Below are positions 9,291-19,002 of a stretch of DNA of 64,000 nt, in pieces. The stretch is taken from assembly GCA_014191195.1 (NCBI GenBank), contig BJGZ01000012.1, forward strand, positions 16,266 to 80,265, read 5' to 3'. Below the pieces are notes generated by a model. That model was given only the letters and a program-made list of their open reading frames with translations. It searched no databases and was not told the DNA's origin. Position numbers and translations under genes: made by a program. Each line of letters opens with the position of its first letter. The first letter of the stretch is position 1. The DNA is from Chlorobiota bacterium. GTDB taxonomy: Bacteria; Bacteroidota; Ignavibacteria; Kapaibacteriales; UBA961.

Positions 9291-9818
9291 ATGCCTGTAT
9301 CCAAAGAAACTATACTTGGAAAAGTTCAAGCAATTAGCCCAGTTGCTACCTTGCATGAACATCAATCACAGATTACTATTCTTGTTCCTGTAGAAGATCT
9401 ATTTGCTGTATGCCTTAATTTGAGAGATGATGAGCATACTCAATTTTCTATGCTTGTAGACGTAACGGTTACAGATAGAGCTACCAGAAAAGATAGATTT
9501 GAAGCAATTTATTTTCTAAGATCATTACCTTTGAATGCTAGGGTTCGCATAAAAACAATTATACAAGAAAGAAGTCCAATCTGTCCATCATTAACAGAGA
9601 TATGGGAATCTGCCAATTGGTATGAACGCGAAGCATATGATATGTATGGAGTTATATTCGAAGGACATCCAGACTTAAGAAGATTTTATATGCCAGAAGA
9701 TTTTGCAGATCCAGCAACCGGAGAACCATTATATCCATTAAGAAAAGATTTTCCAGTTATGGGCATTCCTGGGTCTATGCCATTGCCACCATATCCTGAA
9801 AAAGGACATCAGAACTGA
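9291..9818 (+). CDS. nuoC: NADH-quinone oxidoreductase subunit C (solitary)
   Basis: 30-kDa-type subunit of the peripheral arm of complex I. Seen: 175 residues with the family signature [24 protein letters not shown], then FYMPEDF and the C-terminal PLRKDFPV. The signature is intact, so this looks functional. Unusually, nuoA, nuoB and nuoD are not adjacent: Era and a hydroxylase lie upstream, and an uncharacterised gene overlaps the stop codon (TGATG) downstream. The rest of the complex must be encoded elsewhere, or this is a second copy. Confidence 0.9.
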   Translation: MPVSKETILGKVQAISPVATLHEHQSQITILVPVEDLFAVCLNLRDDEHTQFSMLVDVTVTDRATRKDRFEAIYFLRSLPLNARVRIKTIIQERSPICPSLTEIWESANWYEREAYDMYGVIFEGHPDLRRFYMPEDFADPATGEPLYPLRKDFPVMGIPGSMPLPPYPEKGHQN

Positions 9819-10438
9819 TGCTATCGAGATTATATATTAGATGTGTATTTGGCTGTCTTTATATAACAATGTCATTATATGGAATTGGATGCCTTTTTGT
9901 TCGTGAAGATGATTTTGCTCCTTCGGTGGCTTTAAGTCCTAAAACTGAACTTGAATTATCTGATATTGTTGTTACATCTGTTGATGGCGACTTTTTGGCT
10001 TTATTACCAAAAAATTGGACATTCATAGAAAAAACGTCTTTGCAATTATCTGATATCTTTGCAATTGCAATTAATCCGGAATATAACTCCAGTTTAGTAT
10101 TCACTAAAATTCCATTTTCAGAAAAAAAAGAAACATTACCATTTGATAATAAAGAATTGATTAGAATAGGTATAGCAAAACATATTGCTAAATCTAGTGG
10201 AAAAGTTAGGCAGTTAGGTAAAGGCTATGAATTGATTCTTGGGCCAAAAAAGTTTGGATATTTTGAATTTATAGGTTCACAGCAAACGCATAAAACCAGA
10301 TCTGTCGTCTGTTTATCATCTTTAGGTAATATCTATGAGATTTCATTAGTGCCTGTACCAGTAACTGGAAAAACTGCACCTTCAGAAGAAGTTTCTGACA
10401 AGTTATTTAGATCATTTATTACTGCAATTCAATATTAA
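9818..10438 (+). CDS. Uncharacterised exported protein, possible lipoprotein
   Basis: Not recognised. Seen: 206 residues. The N-terminal hydrophobic segment ends in YGIGC at about residue 25, a weak lipobox, followed by an acidic stretch. The remainder is mixed alpha/beta with no catalytic motif. The start codon overlaps the nuoC stop (TGATG), and the next gene begins 8 bp after the end, so nuoC, this gene and the next probably form one operon that may continue into lepA. Codon use matches the neighbours. Confidence 0.55.
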   Translation: MLSRLYIRCVFGCLYITMSLYGIGCLFVREDDFAPSVALSPKTELELSDIVVTSVDGDFLALLPKNWTFIEKTSLQLSDIFAIAINPEYNSSLVFTKIPFSEKKETLPFDNKELIRIGIAKHIAKSSGKVRQLGKGYELILGPKKFGYFEFIGSQQTHKTRSVVCLSSLGNIYEISLVPVPVTGKTAPSEEVSDKLFRSFITAIQY

Positions 10439-10446
10439 TATTTTGC

Positions 10447-10869
10447 ATGAAACAATTATCCCCTGATATCGAAGTATTTCTATCGCATGTAGAATCTGCA
10501 GGAATAGGCCTTAGAAAAAGGACAGATATTGGATTGATTTTTGATTATGCTGCTCTTCATAATAATTCCGATCAAATTAACGATCTTATTTTTACTGGAA
10601 AGATTGTTTGGAATACATATTCAGCATTAAAGAAAAGAAATCAAAGTGATGAAGGATATGACCTATTAGAAAAACAGTTCATGGAATCCGTGCATACATT
10701 AAGAAACAGTATATGTCAACAAAGTATTGGGTATACTAAAGAAGAACAATCAAGAATTGAGGAGATTTATTTAACTATGTCGCAAGGAACATTACGTAAT
10801 ATTGTAGACTTAGCACATGATTTATCCGAGATAAAAAATCTTCAAAATAGCGCAAAGCATAAAAAGTAA
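10447..10869 (+). CDS. Uncharacterised helical cytoplasmic protein
   Basis: Not recognised. Seen: 140 residues, mostly predicted helix, charged, with no signal peptide, membrane segment or cysteine cluster. It sits 8 bp after the exported-protein gene and 41 bp before lepA, in the same direction, so it is probably part of an operon running from nuoC. No function is proposed. Confidence 0.6.
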   Translation: MKQLSPDIEVFLSHVESAGIGLRKRTDIGLIFDYAALHNNSDQINDLIFTGKIVWNTYSALKKRNQSDEGYDLLEKQFMESVHTLRNSICQQSIGYTKEEQSRIEEIYLTMSQGTLRNIVDLAHDLSEIKNLQNSAKHKK

Positions 10870-10910
10870 AAGATCTACTTCTTGATTGATATCAACATTT
10901 TCATTATTAA

Positions 10911-12731
10911 ATGGTAAAAAATCCTACAATGGAACAATATCGAAATTTCTGTATTATAGCTCATATAGATCATGGAAAATCTACTCTAGCAGATAGGCTT
11001 CTGGAAAAAACAGGAAGAGTTTCCAGCAGAGAAATGGTAATGAATCAAATATTGGATGATAATCCTTTAGAACAAGAAAGGGGAATTACCATTAAGCTAC
11101 ATGCTATTCAAATGCAATATGTTGCTAATGATGGTAAATCATATACATTGAATTTGATTGATACACCAGGACATGTAGATTTTTCTTATGAAGTTTCTAG
11201 ATCTTTATCAGCTTGCGAAGGTGCATTATTAGTTGTAGATGCAACTCAAGGAGTTGAAGCACAAACAATTAGTAATCTATATCTTGCAATAGAAGCCGGA
11301 TTAGAAATTATTCCCGTTATTAATAAAATCGATTTGCCAAGCGCTGCTACCACATTGGAATCCGTTAAACAGCAGATCATTGATTTAATCGGATGTAAAG
11401 AATCAGACATAGTTTTAACTTCTGCAAAAGCAGGTATTGGAATAGAAGATGTACTCGAAGCAGTTATAGAAAGAATTCCAGCCCCAAAAGGAGACCCAAA
11501 TAAGCCTTTACGAGCACTCATTTATGATTCAGTTTTTGATGCATATCGTGGTGTAATTGTTTACTTAAGAGTTTTTGATGGTACTTTAAGAGAAAAAGAC
11601 AATGTACTATTTATGGCTACAAATCAAGTATACGAGGTAGATGAAGCAGGTGTTTTATATATGAAACGTCATAGAACTGGAGTTCTCTCTGCAGGTGATG
11701 TGGGTTATATAAATGCAAGTATAAGACAGCTTCAAGACACAAAAGTTGGTGATACCGTTACTTTGCTCAATAATCCCTGCGAAAAGATGATTGATGGGTT
11801 TAGAGAGGTAAAGCCAATGGTTTTTAGTGGAATTTACCCGGTAGACAATGATGGATTTGAAGCCCTGCGTGAAGCTTTAGGCAAATTATCACTTAATGAT
11901 GCTGCCATTATTTATGAACCTGAATCTTCTATTGCTTTAGGTTTTGGATTTAGATGCGGATTTCTTGGTTTGCTCCATATGGAAATAGTGCAAGAACGTT
12001 TAGAAAGAGAATTTAATCAAGTAATTGTGACAACAGTTCCCAATGTACGATATAAAGTTTTGAAAACAAATGGTGAAGAATTATGGGTAGATAATCCAGC
12101 CCAAATGCCACCTGTTGGAAATATCAAAGAAATTCATGAACCATTCATAAAAGCTCAAATCATTTCTCCTACTGATTATGTAGGTGCTATTATGAAATTG
12201 TGTATGGAAAGAAGAGGGACATTATTAGGACAGCATTATTTATCGCAAACAAGGGTTGATTTGAGTTTTGAATTGCCTTTGGGAGAAGTAATTTTTGATT
12301 TTTATGATAAATTGAAATCCTCAACTAAGGGATATGCTTCTTTAGATTATGATTATGCCGATTATAGAGTTGGTGATTTAGTACGATTAGATATCTTATT
12401 AAATGGAGATCCAGTAGATGCACTTTCTAGTATAGTTCATCGCTCAAAATCATATGAATGGGGAAGAAAATTGTGCTCTAAATTAAGAGAATTGATTCCT
12501 AGACAAATGTTTGAAGTTGCTATTCAAGCAGCAATTGGAGCTAAAATAGTAGCAAGAGATACTATAAGTGCAATGAGAAAAAATGTTCTTGCTAAATGTT
12601 ATGGTGGAGATATTTCTCGTAAAAGAAAACTCATTGAGAAACAGAAGGAAGGAAAAAAACGAATGAAACAAATTGGCAGAGTTGAAGTACCTCAAGAAGC
12701 ATTTCTTGCAGTACTATCTATAGATGATTAA
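10911..12731 (+). CDS. lepA: Elongation factor 4 (LepA)
   Basis: Ribosome-binding GTPase that acts on stalled or mistranslocated ribosomes and in 30S maturation. Seen: 606 residues, the usual length. The G1 loop HIDHGKST is at 18-25, followed by [14 protein letters not shown], the EF-G-like domains, and the LepA-specific C-terminal domain with the GDISRKRKL...[11 protein letters not shown] segment. The start is either 10911 or the internal ATG at 10929; the latter gives an N-terminus closer to other LepA proteins. The gene ends 6 bp from a convergent outer-membrane protein gene. Confidence 0.97.
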   Translation: MVKNPTMEQYRNFCIIAHIDHGKSTLADRLLEKTGRVSSREMVMNQILDDNPLEQERGITIKLHAIQMQYVANDGKSYTLNLIDTPGHVDFSYEVSRSLSACEGALLVVDATQGVEAQTISNLYLAIEAGLEIIPVINKIDLPSAATTLESVKQQIIDLIGCKESDIVLTSAKAGIGIEDVLEAVIERIPAPKGDPNKPLRALIYDSVFDAYRGVIVYLRVFDGTLREKDNVLFMATNQVYEVDEAGVLYMKRHRTGVLSAGDVGYINASIRQLQDTKVGDTVTLLNNPCEKMIDGFREVKPMVFSGIYPVDNDGFEALREALGKLSLNDAAIIYEPESSIALGFGFRCGFLGLLHMEIVQERLEREFNQVIVTTVPNVRYKVLKTNGEELWVDNPAQMPPVGNIKEIHEPFIKAQIISPTDYVGAIMKLCMERRGTLLGQHYLSQTRVDLSFELPLGEVIFDFYDKLKSSTKGYASLDYDYADYRVGDLVRLDILLNGDPVDALSSIVHRSKSYEWGRKLCSKLRELIPRQMFEVAIQAAIGAKIVARDTISAMRKNVLAKCYGGDISRKRKLIEKQKEGKKRMKQIGRVEVPQEAFLAVLSIDD

Positions 12732-12737
12732 GATACT

Positions 12738-13565
12738 CTAGTTTAATGCAATTCTGAGTTCTGCCAAAACCTGAAGATTAGCTATAGTAAAATTACTATT
12801 AGGATAAGATGACATTCCTGTGAATGGAATTGTATACAGTACTGTTGGGCCAATTATTGCTCTATTTCCAACACGAAATTCAGCTCCTAAGCCTGATTGT
12901 AGGCCAATATAAATTGAATTAGCCTGAGCTAATGGCCCATCTTGAATAATAGCTAATTCTTCGGAGACAATTCGTGGGTCGGTAGATGGATCTAAGCTAA
13001 TTATTACAGTTTCACCAGAAGATAAAACAGTACTTCTAATTAATAATTGTTTTGTGTGAGTTAATGTTGGTGTAATGAGCAAACCTGCATTTATTCCAAC
13101 TCTTCCAAAAAACCTAGTCCCAACAAAATATTTTATATACGGCGTAATACCAATATAAGATGTAGTAATTTCGGCATTATGTCTAAATGGAACCATAATG
13201 TTAGCTTTAGTTCCTGCAGCAGTTTTTTCAATCGTCATCTGCTCTGTTTCTTGATATCTTGCATCCATTCCAATATATCTATAATCTAGTCCAGCACCCC
13301 ATACCACTTTTGAAGTTAATTCATTTTCATAGCTAAGGCCTAGTGAAAAAGTTAGCCCTCTGCCTCCTTCAAAACTGCAATTACAGGCATCAGTGATTAG
13401 AGACTTATTTTGCATTGCAGAACCAAAGCCAATCCATCCACCTATCTGTTCTGGCTTAGTCCAAAAAGAAGGGTTTCTTGGGTCTGATACAGTAGATTGT
13501 CCTTGAACAGAATGAAAGCTCAGAATGAATAAAGGAATAATCAGAAAACAATGTAATTGATTCAT
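12738..13565 (-). CDS. Outer-membrane beta-barrel protein (OmpA/PorT-like fold)
   Basis: Seen: a clear signal peptide (about 1-22, ending VQG) and then 250 residues of alternating amphipathic strands with many aromatic and glycine girdle residues (LTFSLGLSYENEL, VVWGAGLDYRYIG, FFGRVGINAGLL, GLGAEFRVGN). This is consistent with an 8- to 10-stranded outer-membrane barrel. Two cysteines (in CNC, near residues 61-63) lie in the first loop. No catalytic motif is visible. The gene is monocistronic between convergent lepA and divergent rsmB. Its specific role (porin, adhesin or assembly factor) cannot be told. Confidence 0.7.
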   Translation of the reverse strand: MNQLHCFLIIPLFILSFHSVQGQSTVSDPRNPSFWTKPEQIGGWIGFGSAMQNKSLITDACNCSFEGGRGLTFSLGLSYENELTSKVVWGAGLDYRYIGMDARYQETEQMTIEKTAAGTKANIMVPFRHNAEITTSYIGITPYIKYFVGTRFFGRVGINAGLLITPTLTHTKQLLIRSTVLSSGETVIISLDPSTDPRIVSEELAIIQDGPLAQANSIYIGLQSGLGAEFRVGNRAIIGPTVLYTIPFTGMSSYPNSNFTIANLQVLAELRIALN

Positions 13566-13720
13566 GTAAAGTTGTAGGCGATGAAGATTGAATGAAAATG
13601 TGTATGTAACCTGAACTGTAAAATTTACAGCTTTAATACTTGTTAAGCAAAGGTTTTAATTTAACGGATGTGTCGGCAAAAAATTTTTTATGGAACTTAG
13701 ATTTCTATTTATCATGTTGG

Positions 13721-13728
13721 TATTTTTG
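13721..13728 (+). promoter_or_regulatory. Bacteroidota-type -7 box upstream of rsmB
   Basis: TATTTTTG matches TAnnTTTG and lies 34 bp before the rsmB ATG. No clear -33 TTTG is seen at the right distance, so this is a half site. Confidence 0.35.
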
Positions 13729-13762
13729 ATTATGTTTTTTCTAATGCTTACTTTTTCTTTTT

Positions 13763-15148
13763 ATGAATACTTCTGAAATACTCCATACATCAAAAGGTAT
13801 GAAAATACCTGATGAATCATTTCTCTATAAAGGTGCCAGAGGAGCAGCAATCAGAATATTAAGTCGTTTTGAAAGAAGTGATTCATATCTTGATAAATTA
13901 TTAGAATATGAATTAAGAGTTGGGGAATTATGTGTACAAGACAAAGCACTTCTGACAGAATTAGTAAATGGTTCTATACGATGGATGGGGAAATTAGATT
14001 GGGTTTTAACTGGTTTTTATCATGGAGAATTTGATAAATGCTTAACCCCAATTAAAAATGCCATGAGAATAGCACTGTATCAAATTATGTTTCTTAATAA
14101 AATTCCACATGCAGCTGCAATTAATGAAAGCGTAGAAATCATCAAGAGAATAAAAGGTGATAAATCTGCTGGAATAGTTAATGGCGTTTTAAGAAATATT
14201 ACCAGAAACTTAGATAATATTAGATATCCAAATCCTGAAGAAGATAAAATATGGTATTACTCAGTTATATATTCTCATCCCAAATGGTTGGTTAAACATT
14301 GGATGGATATAATGACTGAAGAACAATTAGAACTTTTTTTACAAGCTAATATTGCACGCCCAATATTAACATTAAGAGTAAATACATTAAAATCCTCAGT
14401 AGCTACCATTAGTGAATGGTTAGAAGAACATTCCATATCCTATACATTATCAGAATTACATAAAAACTCGATTTTTGTAAGTTCTTTAAGAGATGTATCA
14501 TCAAGTGACATTTTTAAGGAAGGATTAGTTACTGTTCAGGATTCAAGTGCTTCTATGGCAGCACTGTTAACACATGCACAACCTGGTATGACAGTTATAG
14601 ATCTTTGCGCTGCACCCGGAGGCAAATCCTTTTATGTTGCAGAACAAATGAATAATAAAGGATCCGTACTTGCCTTAGATAAGTATGAAGCAAAAATGCG
14701 TTTTCTCTCTGAGGGGGCTCAAAGATTGGGTATAGATATTATACAACCAATTATTGCTGATGCAATAAGTTTTGAACATGAGCAAGTTGATATTGTAATG
14801 GCAGACGTTCCTTGTTCTGGTTTTGGTACATTATCAAAAAAACCTGATATCAAATGGAAAAGAGATCAGGCTGATATCGCTAGATTAATTCCCTTGCAAA
14901 GAGAAATCTTGAATCATGCTGCAACTCTTGTTAAGCCTGGAGGAGTATTAGTCTACTCTACTTGTACTATAGAACCAAAAGAAAATCAAGAGAATATCGA
15001 ATGGTTTCTTGAACAGCATCCTGAATTCTATCTTGATGATGCAGATAAGTATTTACCATCAGAGGTTTGTTCTGATGGGTATATGAAAACAATACCTGGA
15101 ACTTGTGCTACAGACGGAGCATTTGCTGCAAGATTAGTAAAACATTAA
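13763..15148 (+). CDS. rsmB: 16S rRNA m5C967 methyltransferase RsmB
   Basis: Transfers a methyl group from SAM to C5 of a 16S rRNA cytosine. Seen: 461 residues. The N-terminal NusB-like domain (about 20-160) has ALLTELVNGSIRW and IPHAAAINESVEI. The SAM-dependent domain has motif I DLCAAPGGKS, motif IV ADVPCSGFGT with C351, and motif VI YSTCTIEPKENQ with the catalytic C401. Both cysteines of the m5C mechanism are present. The last 4 bp overlap the end of the convergent FnIII lipoprotein gene. Confidence 0.93.
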   Translation: MNTSEILHTSKGMKIPDESFLYKGARGAAIRILSRFERSDSYLDKLLEYELRVGELCVQDKALLTELVNGSIRWMGKLDWVLTGFYHGEFDKCLTPIKNAMRIALYQIMFLNKIPHAAAINESVEIIKRIKGDKSAGIVNGVLRNITRNLDNIRYPNPEEDKIWYYSVIYSHPKWLVKHWMDIMTEEQLELFLQANIARPILTLRVNTLKSSVATISEWLEEHSISYTLSELHKNSIFVSSLRDVSSSDIFKEGLVTVQDSSASMAALLTHAQPGMTVIDLCAAPGGKSFYVAEQMNNKGSVLALDKYEAKMRFLSEGAQRLGIDIIQPIIADAISFEHEQVDIVMADVPCSGFGTLSKKPDIKWKRDQADIARLIPLQREILNHAATLVKPGGVLVYSTCTIEPKENQENIEWFLEQHPEFYLDDADKYLPSEVCSDGYMKTIPGTCATDGAFAARLVKH

Positions 15149-16032
15149 TATCTTTTGGCAAAAGCAATATCCGGAACGCTTTGAACCGACGCCTCAAATT
15201 GAATAAATACCCCTTTATTATCTTTTTGAATAACCGATTCATTCTTTGCTTTTACAAACATCTTAACATAGTTTCTAGAAGCAGTTTTTAATAATAAGAT
15301 AAATCCTTTGTTTTTTTCTTGAATATCAGAAGCTAAGTTTTCCAAAGGGTTTAATGCAGTCCCGATTGGAGAAGTATCAAAAATCTGACTTAAACTATCA
15401 ATATTTTCATACACAAAAGGATTGTTGACAAAGTTAAAAATATATGTTTTTCTGGCCGAGATACCCGCTTGGATGCCCCTAATAATTGTTCCATCATTAT
15501 CTACAAATGAACTCGCTCTTGGGGTTGAAAGAGAATAAGAAATTGGATTAACAGAAGAATCTACGACTAAACATATATCCCACTGGGATGCATTTTGTAT
15601 AGATAAAGTAGAGCCATTTAGAAAGTTATATCCACAACTAAGCGATTCATTAAAATATAATGTCCCTTCAACTCTTCTAGCTGCAGCCCATTTAATGTCA
15701 ATTGGATTACTTACTGTGTCTGCCGATCTTGCTTGAACTCTAAATGTAAAAACAATACCCTCGTTTAAATCATTAAATTGATATACCGAGTCATTTCCAA
15801 TCTGTTCTGTTCTAATAACGCTTAGCATTGGATCTAACAAAGAAATTGTATAACCAATTACAGAACTCTTTGGGGGTGTCCACTTGATTCTTACAGAATT
15901 CTGATTAATAGAAGTTGCCATTAAATTACTAGGTTTTGAAGGCATATTAATTGAAGGATATGTTGTGCCTTCGCAGCCCATAATAGTATATGCAATCCCT
16001 AACAAAATCACCCATTGGAACATCTTATTCAT
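15145..16032 (-). CDS. Fibronectin type III domain lipoprotein
   Basis: Seen: 295 residues, a signal peptide ending in the lipobox TIMGC (C20), a short linker, and a fibronectin type III domain (about 32-110, with the PSNLMA...NSVRIKWTPP strand pattern). The C-terminal part is unassigned and beta-rich. Probably a lipid-anchored envelope protein mediating binding rather than catalysis. It stands alone between convergent rsmB and the divergent leucine dehydrogenase gene. Confidence 0.75.
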   Translation of the reverse strand: MNKMFQWVILLGIAYTIMGCEGTTYPSINMPSKPSNLMATSINQNSVRIKWTPPKSSVIGYTISLLDPMLSVIRTEQIGNDSVYQFNDLNEGIVFTFRVQARSADTVSNPIDIKWAAARRVEGTLYFNESLSCGYNFLNGSTLSIQNASQWDICLVVDSSVNPISYSLSTPRASSFVDNDGTIIRGIQAGISARKTYIFNFVNNPFVYENIDSLSQIFDTSPIGTALNPLENLASDIQEKNKGFILLLKTASRNYVKMFVKAKNESVIQKDNKGVFIQFEASVQSVPDIAFAKRY

Positions 16033-16178
16033 ATATATTTCCTGAACAGTTTAGATAAATATAGCCGCAAGTTAATAACTCATGTAATGTGATTCAACAA
16101 AGATCTTTATAAAACTAAAATATTCATATAAATGCATTGAAATTTGATGTAATAGCATTCTTATTCGTCTCGTTTTTC

Positions 16179-16186
16179 TATTTTTG
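16179..16186 (+). promoter_or_regulatory. Bacteroidota-type -7 box upstream of leucine dehydrogenase
   Basis: TATTTTTG matches TAnnTTTG, 63 bp before the start at 16250, in the 217-bp divergent gap. No -33 element is seen at the expected spacing. Confidence 0.35.
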
Positions 16187-16249
16187 CATTCTTTGCTTAA
16201 GAATAATTATATAAAATGATCATATCAACCATGATACAAAGAGTTAATT

Positions 16250-17335
16250 ATGCAATTGTTTGAATCACTTGTCCAGTTTGGACATGAAGAAGTTCTTTTT
16301 TATTCTGATCCAAAAACTGGCCTAAGAGCTATAATAGGAATACATTCTACGGTATTGGGGCCTGCATTAGGTGGAACTCGTATGTGGAATTATACAAATG
16401 ATCAAGAAGCTATAATAGATGTACTTCGATTGTCTAGAGGTATGACATATAAAGCCGCAGTAGCAGGATTAAATCTTGGTGGAGGTAAGGCTGTTATAAT
16501 TGGTGATGCCAAAACTCAGAAAACAGAAGGACTTTTTAGAGCATATGGACGTGCTGTTGAATCTTTAGGCGGTAGATATATTACAGCAGAAGATGTAAAT
16601 ACAAATGTTAGAGATATGGACTGGATACATACTGAAACTGAATATGTAACCGGAGTAGGTGGTATTGGCGGAAGTGGCGATCCATCTCCTTTTACTGCAT
16701 ATGGTGTGTATTGTGGTATTAAAGCTTGTGCTAAAAAACAATTAGGTAAAGACTCTGTTTCTGGGCTAAAAGTAGCTGTTCAAGGTGCGGGAAATGTTGC
16801 ATCATATGTTGTACAACATTTAACCAAAGATGGCGCAATAGTGTATGTAACAGATATTTACGAAGATAAAGCCAAGAAATTAGCCGCAGATACTGGATCT
16901 CATTTTATTTCTCCAGAATCAATTTTATCAATCGATTGTGATATTGTATCTCCAAATGCATTAGGAGCAATATTAAATGACACTTCAATTTCTCAGCTTA
17001 AATGCTCGATAATTGCTGGTGGGGCAAATAATCAATTAGAAGATGAAATAAAGCATGGCGAAATGTTGAAAGCAAGAGGTATATTATATGCTCCAGATTA
17101 TGTTATTAATGCTGGTGGTTTGATGAATGTTGCCTCTGAAGTTGATGGATATAATAAAGAATCTGTATTACGCAAAGCAGAAGGAATATATGATACATTA
17201 TTGACTATATTTTCTTTAAGCGAAGCGCAAAATATTTTAACGATTCAAGCATCAAATGCACTTGCTGAACAAAGAATAGCAAGTGTTGCACATGTACATA
17301 GAACATTCAATGGTCAAACAATCATAAATCGTTGA
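16250..17335 (+). CDS. ldh: Leucine dehydrogenase (Glu/Leu/Phe/Val dehydrogenase family)
   Basis: NAD-dependent oxidative deamination of branched-chain amino acids, linking their catabolism (and branched fatty acid precursors) to NADH. Seen: 361 residues. The substrate and catalytic lysines K68 (MTYK) and K80 (LGGGKAV) match the positions described for Bacillus leucine dehydrogenase. LGPALGGTRMW and a Rossmann motif VQGAGNVAS are also present. The length and N-terminus fit leucine rather than glutamate dehydrogenase; valine or phenylalanine preference cannot be excluded. The gene lies 38 bp upstream of nusB in the same direction. Confidence 0.88.
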   Translation: MQLFESLVQFGHEEVLFYSDPKTGLRAIIGIHSTVLGPALGGTRMWNYTNDQEAIIDVLRLSRGMTYKAAVAGLNLGGGKAVIIGDAKTQKTEGLFRAYGRAVESLGGRYITAEDVNTNVRDMDWIHTETEYVTGVGGIGGSGDPSPFTAYGVYCGIKACAKKQLGKDSVSGLKVAVQGAGNVASYVVQHLTKDGAIVYVTDIYEDKAKKLAADTGSHFISPESILSIDCDIVSPNALGAILNDTSISQLKCSIIAGGANNQLEDEIKHGEMLKARGILYAPDYVINAGGLMNVASEVDGYNKESVLRKAEGIYDTLLTIFSLSEAQNILTIQASNALAEQRIASVAHVHRTFNGQTIINR

Positions 17336-17373
17336 TATATAGTTAATTATTAATTCACTAAAACAAGTATAAA

Positions 17374-17946
17374 GTGGTATCTGAATTTCCAATTAGCCAA
17401 TTTAGGCAAATCAATGGAACACGCAGAATGGCTCGCGAAAAAGTGATGCAATTGCTTGTTTCTTGTTCTTCTTCTGATATTTCTTGGGAGGAGATATTTC
17501 CACATATAGTTTTTAGGCATTTTAGTTTTCTGGAACATGAAGCAGAGCCACACAAGCTGTTAACCACCGAAGAGATCAATGAATTAGAATCAGATACGAG
17601 AATTCATTGGGAAGAGAGCGAATTAGATTTCATCAAAGAATTAACACAGTATACTCTTGCAGAAACAGAATTTACTGATGGATTATTAGAAAGATTTGCT
17701 CAAAATTGGGAATTAGAAAGAATAGCATTAATGGATAGAGTTCTCTTAAGAATGGCAACAGCTGAACTTATTCATTTTGAGACAATACCAACAAAAGTGA
17801 CAATTAATGAAATTATTGAATTAGCTAAAAGATATTCTACAGATAAAAGCAATGTTTTTATTAATGGTGTATTAGATGCTGTTTTAGTAGAGTTAATTGC
17901 GGAAAACAAATTGTCTAAAAGTGGTCGTGGATTAATTAGTAAATGA
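17374..17946 (+). CDS. nusB: Transcription antitermination factor NusB
   Basis: Binds boxA RNA with NusE (S10) to promote rRNA antitermination. Seen: 190 residues, longer than E. coli NusB owing to inserts. The N-terminal RRMAREKVMQLL helix and the C-terminal VTINEIIELAKRYSTDKSNVFINGVLDAV signature, with DRVLLRMATAEL before it, are typical. The start used is GTG at 17374; the only internal ATG (17430) would cut into the conserved RRMARE helix, so the GTG is preferred. A sugar nucleotidyltransferase gene follows after 40 bp. Confidence 0.92.
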   Translation: MVSEFPISQFRQINGTRRMAREKVMQLLVSCSSSDISWEEIFPHIVFRHFSFLEHEAEPHKLLTTEEINELESDTRIHWEESELDFIKELTQYTLAETEFTDGLLERFAQNWELERIALMDRVLLRMATAELIHFETIPTKVTINEIIELAKRYSTDKSNVFINGVLDAVLVELIAENKLSKSGRGLISK

Positions 17947-17986
17947 TAATATTTGTGTTTAGCATGTACATAGGATTCATAAACTT

Positions 17987-18964
17987 ATGAAGGCAATTAT
18001 TCCAGTTGCTGGTGTAGGCACCAGATTAAGACCTCATACATATACTTTGCCTAAAGTATTGTTAAATGTTGCTGGAAAACCAATTCTGGGTCATATCCTT
18101 GATGCTTTACAGCAACATAATATTGATGAAGCAACAATAATTGTTGGCTATATGGGTGATTTGGTAGAAGACTATGTTCGCCGAAATTATTCCATGAATG
18201 TAACATTTATCTATCAAGAAGAAAGGCTTGGTTTAGGACATTCCATCTGGATAGCAAGAGAACATATCACAGACAATGAACCTTTACTGATTATTCTTGG
18301 TGATACAATCTTTGATGTTGATTTAAGCCTTGCAACAAATTCTAGATTTAGTACATTAGGTGTTAAATCTGTAGATGATCCAAGACGATTTGGAGTAGTT
18401 GAATTAGAGAAAGGATTTATTTCTAGGTTAATTGAAAAACCAGAAAATCCAACAACAAATTTAGCATTGGTAGGTTTATACTTTATTAATAATCCAACAT
18501 TATTAGTTGATTCTTTGCAAACATTAATTGATAATAATATTCGTACTCGTGATGAATATCAATTAACAGATGCCTTGCAAATGATGATTGATAAAGGTGA
18601 AAAGTTTACAACATTTCCAGTAGAAGGTTGGTATGATTGTGGGAAACCAGAAACATTACTTTCTACAAATCGATATTTATTAGATGGAAAATCAACATAT
18701 AAAACTCCTGAAGGAGTAGTCATTATTCCACCTGCTTTCGTAGCTGAAAATGCAATTGTTGAGCGTTCTGTAATTGGACCTTATACTACTGTTGCATCAG
18801 GTGCTACTGTTATTGATAGCGTTGTCAGAGACTCAATCATTAGTGATGGTGCTACAGTTACTGCCTCTACATTAGAGCAGTCTATCATAGGTAATAATGC
18901 GATTGTGAAAGGTAAGTTTTCGCGATTAAATGTTGGTGATTCAAGTGAAATTGACCGTAGTTAA
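17987..18964 (+). CDS. Sugar-phosphate nucleotidyltransferase (RmlA/GlmU-like) with beta-helix tail
   Basis: Activates a sugar-1-phosphate with an NTP. Seen: 325 residues. The N-terminal nucleotidyltransferase fold has the G-loop GVGTRLRPHTYTLPK (9-23), LGLGHSIWIA, ILGDTIF (metal-binding aspartate) and EKPENP. The C-terminal 90 residues show the hexapeptide-like pattern of a left-handed beta-helix (AIVERSVIGPYTTVASGATV). The domain order resembles the glucose-1-phosphate thymidylyltransferase/UDP-GlcNAc pyrophosphorylase-like group. The precise sugar and nucleotide cannot be read from the sequence. It sits in a run with nusB upstream and metK 38 bp downstream. Confidence 0.85.
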   Translation: MKAIIPVAGVGTRLRPHTYTLPKVLLNVAGKPILGHILDALQQHNIDEATIIVGYMGDLVEDYVRRNYSMNVTFIYQEERLGLGHSIWIAREHITDNEPLLIILGDTIFDVDLSLATNSRFSTLGVKSVDDPRRFGVVELEKGFISRLIEKPENPTTNLALVGLYFINNPTLLVDSLQTLIDNNIRTRDEYQLTDALQMMIDKGEKFTTFPVEGWYDCGKPETLLSTNRYLLDGKSTYKTPEGVVIIPPAFVAENAIVERSVIGPYTTVASGATVIDSVVRDSIISDGATVTASTLEQSIIGNNAIVKGKFSRLNVGDSSEIDRS

Positions 18965-19002
18965 TACCTTAAACATCATTTTATATTTTTACTAGATATT
19001 TT

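Noticed and set aside
18965..19002. SAM riboswitch before metK
   Set aside because: Only 38 bp are available and no matching fold is seen; none was found before the second metK either.
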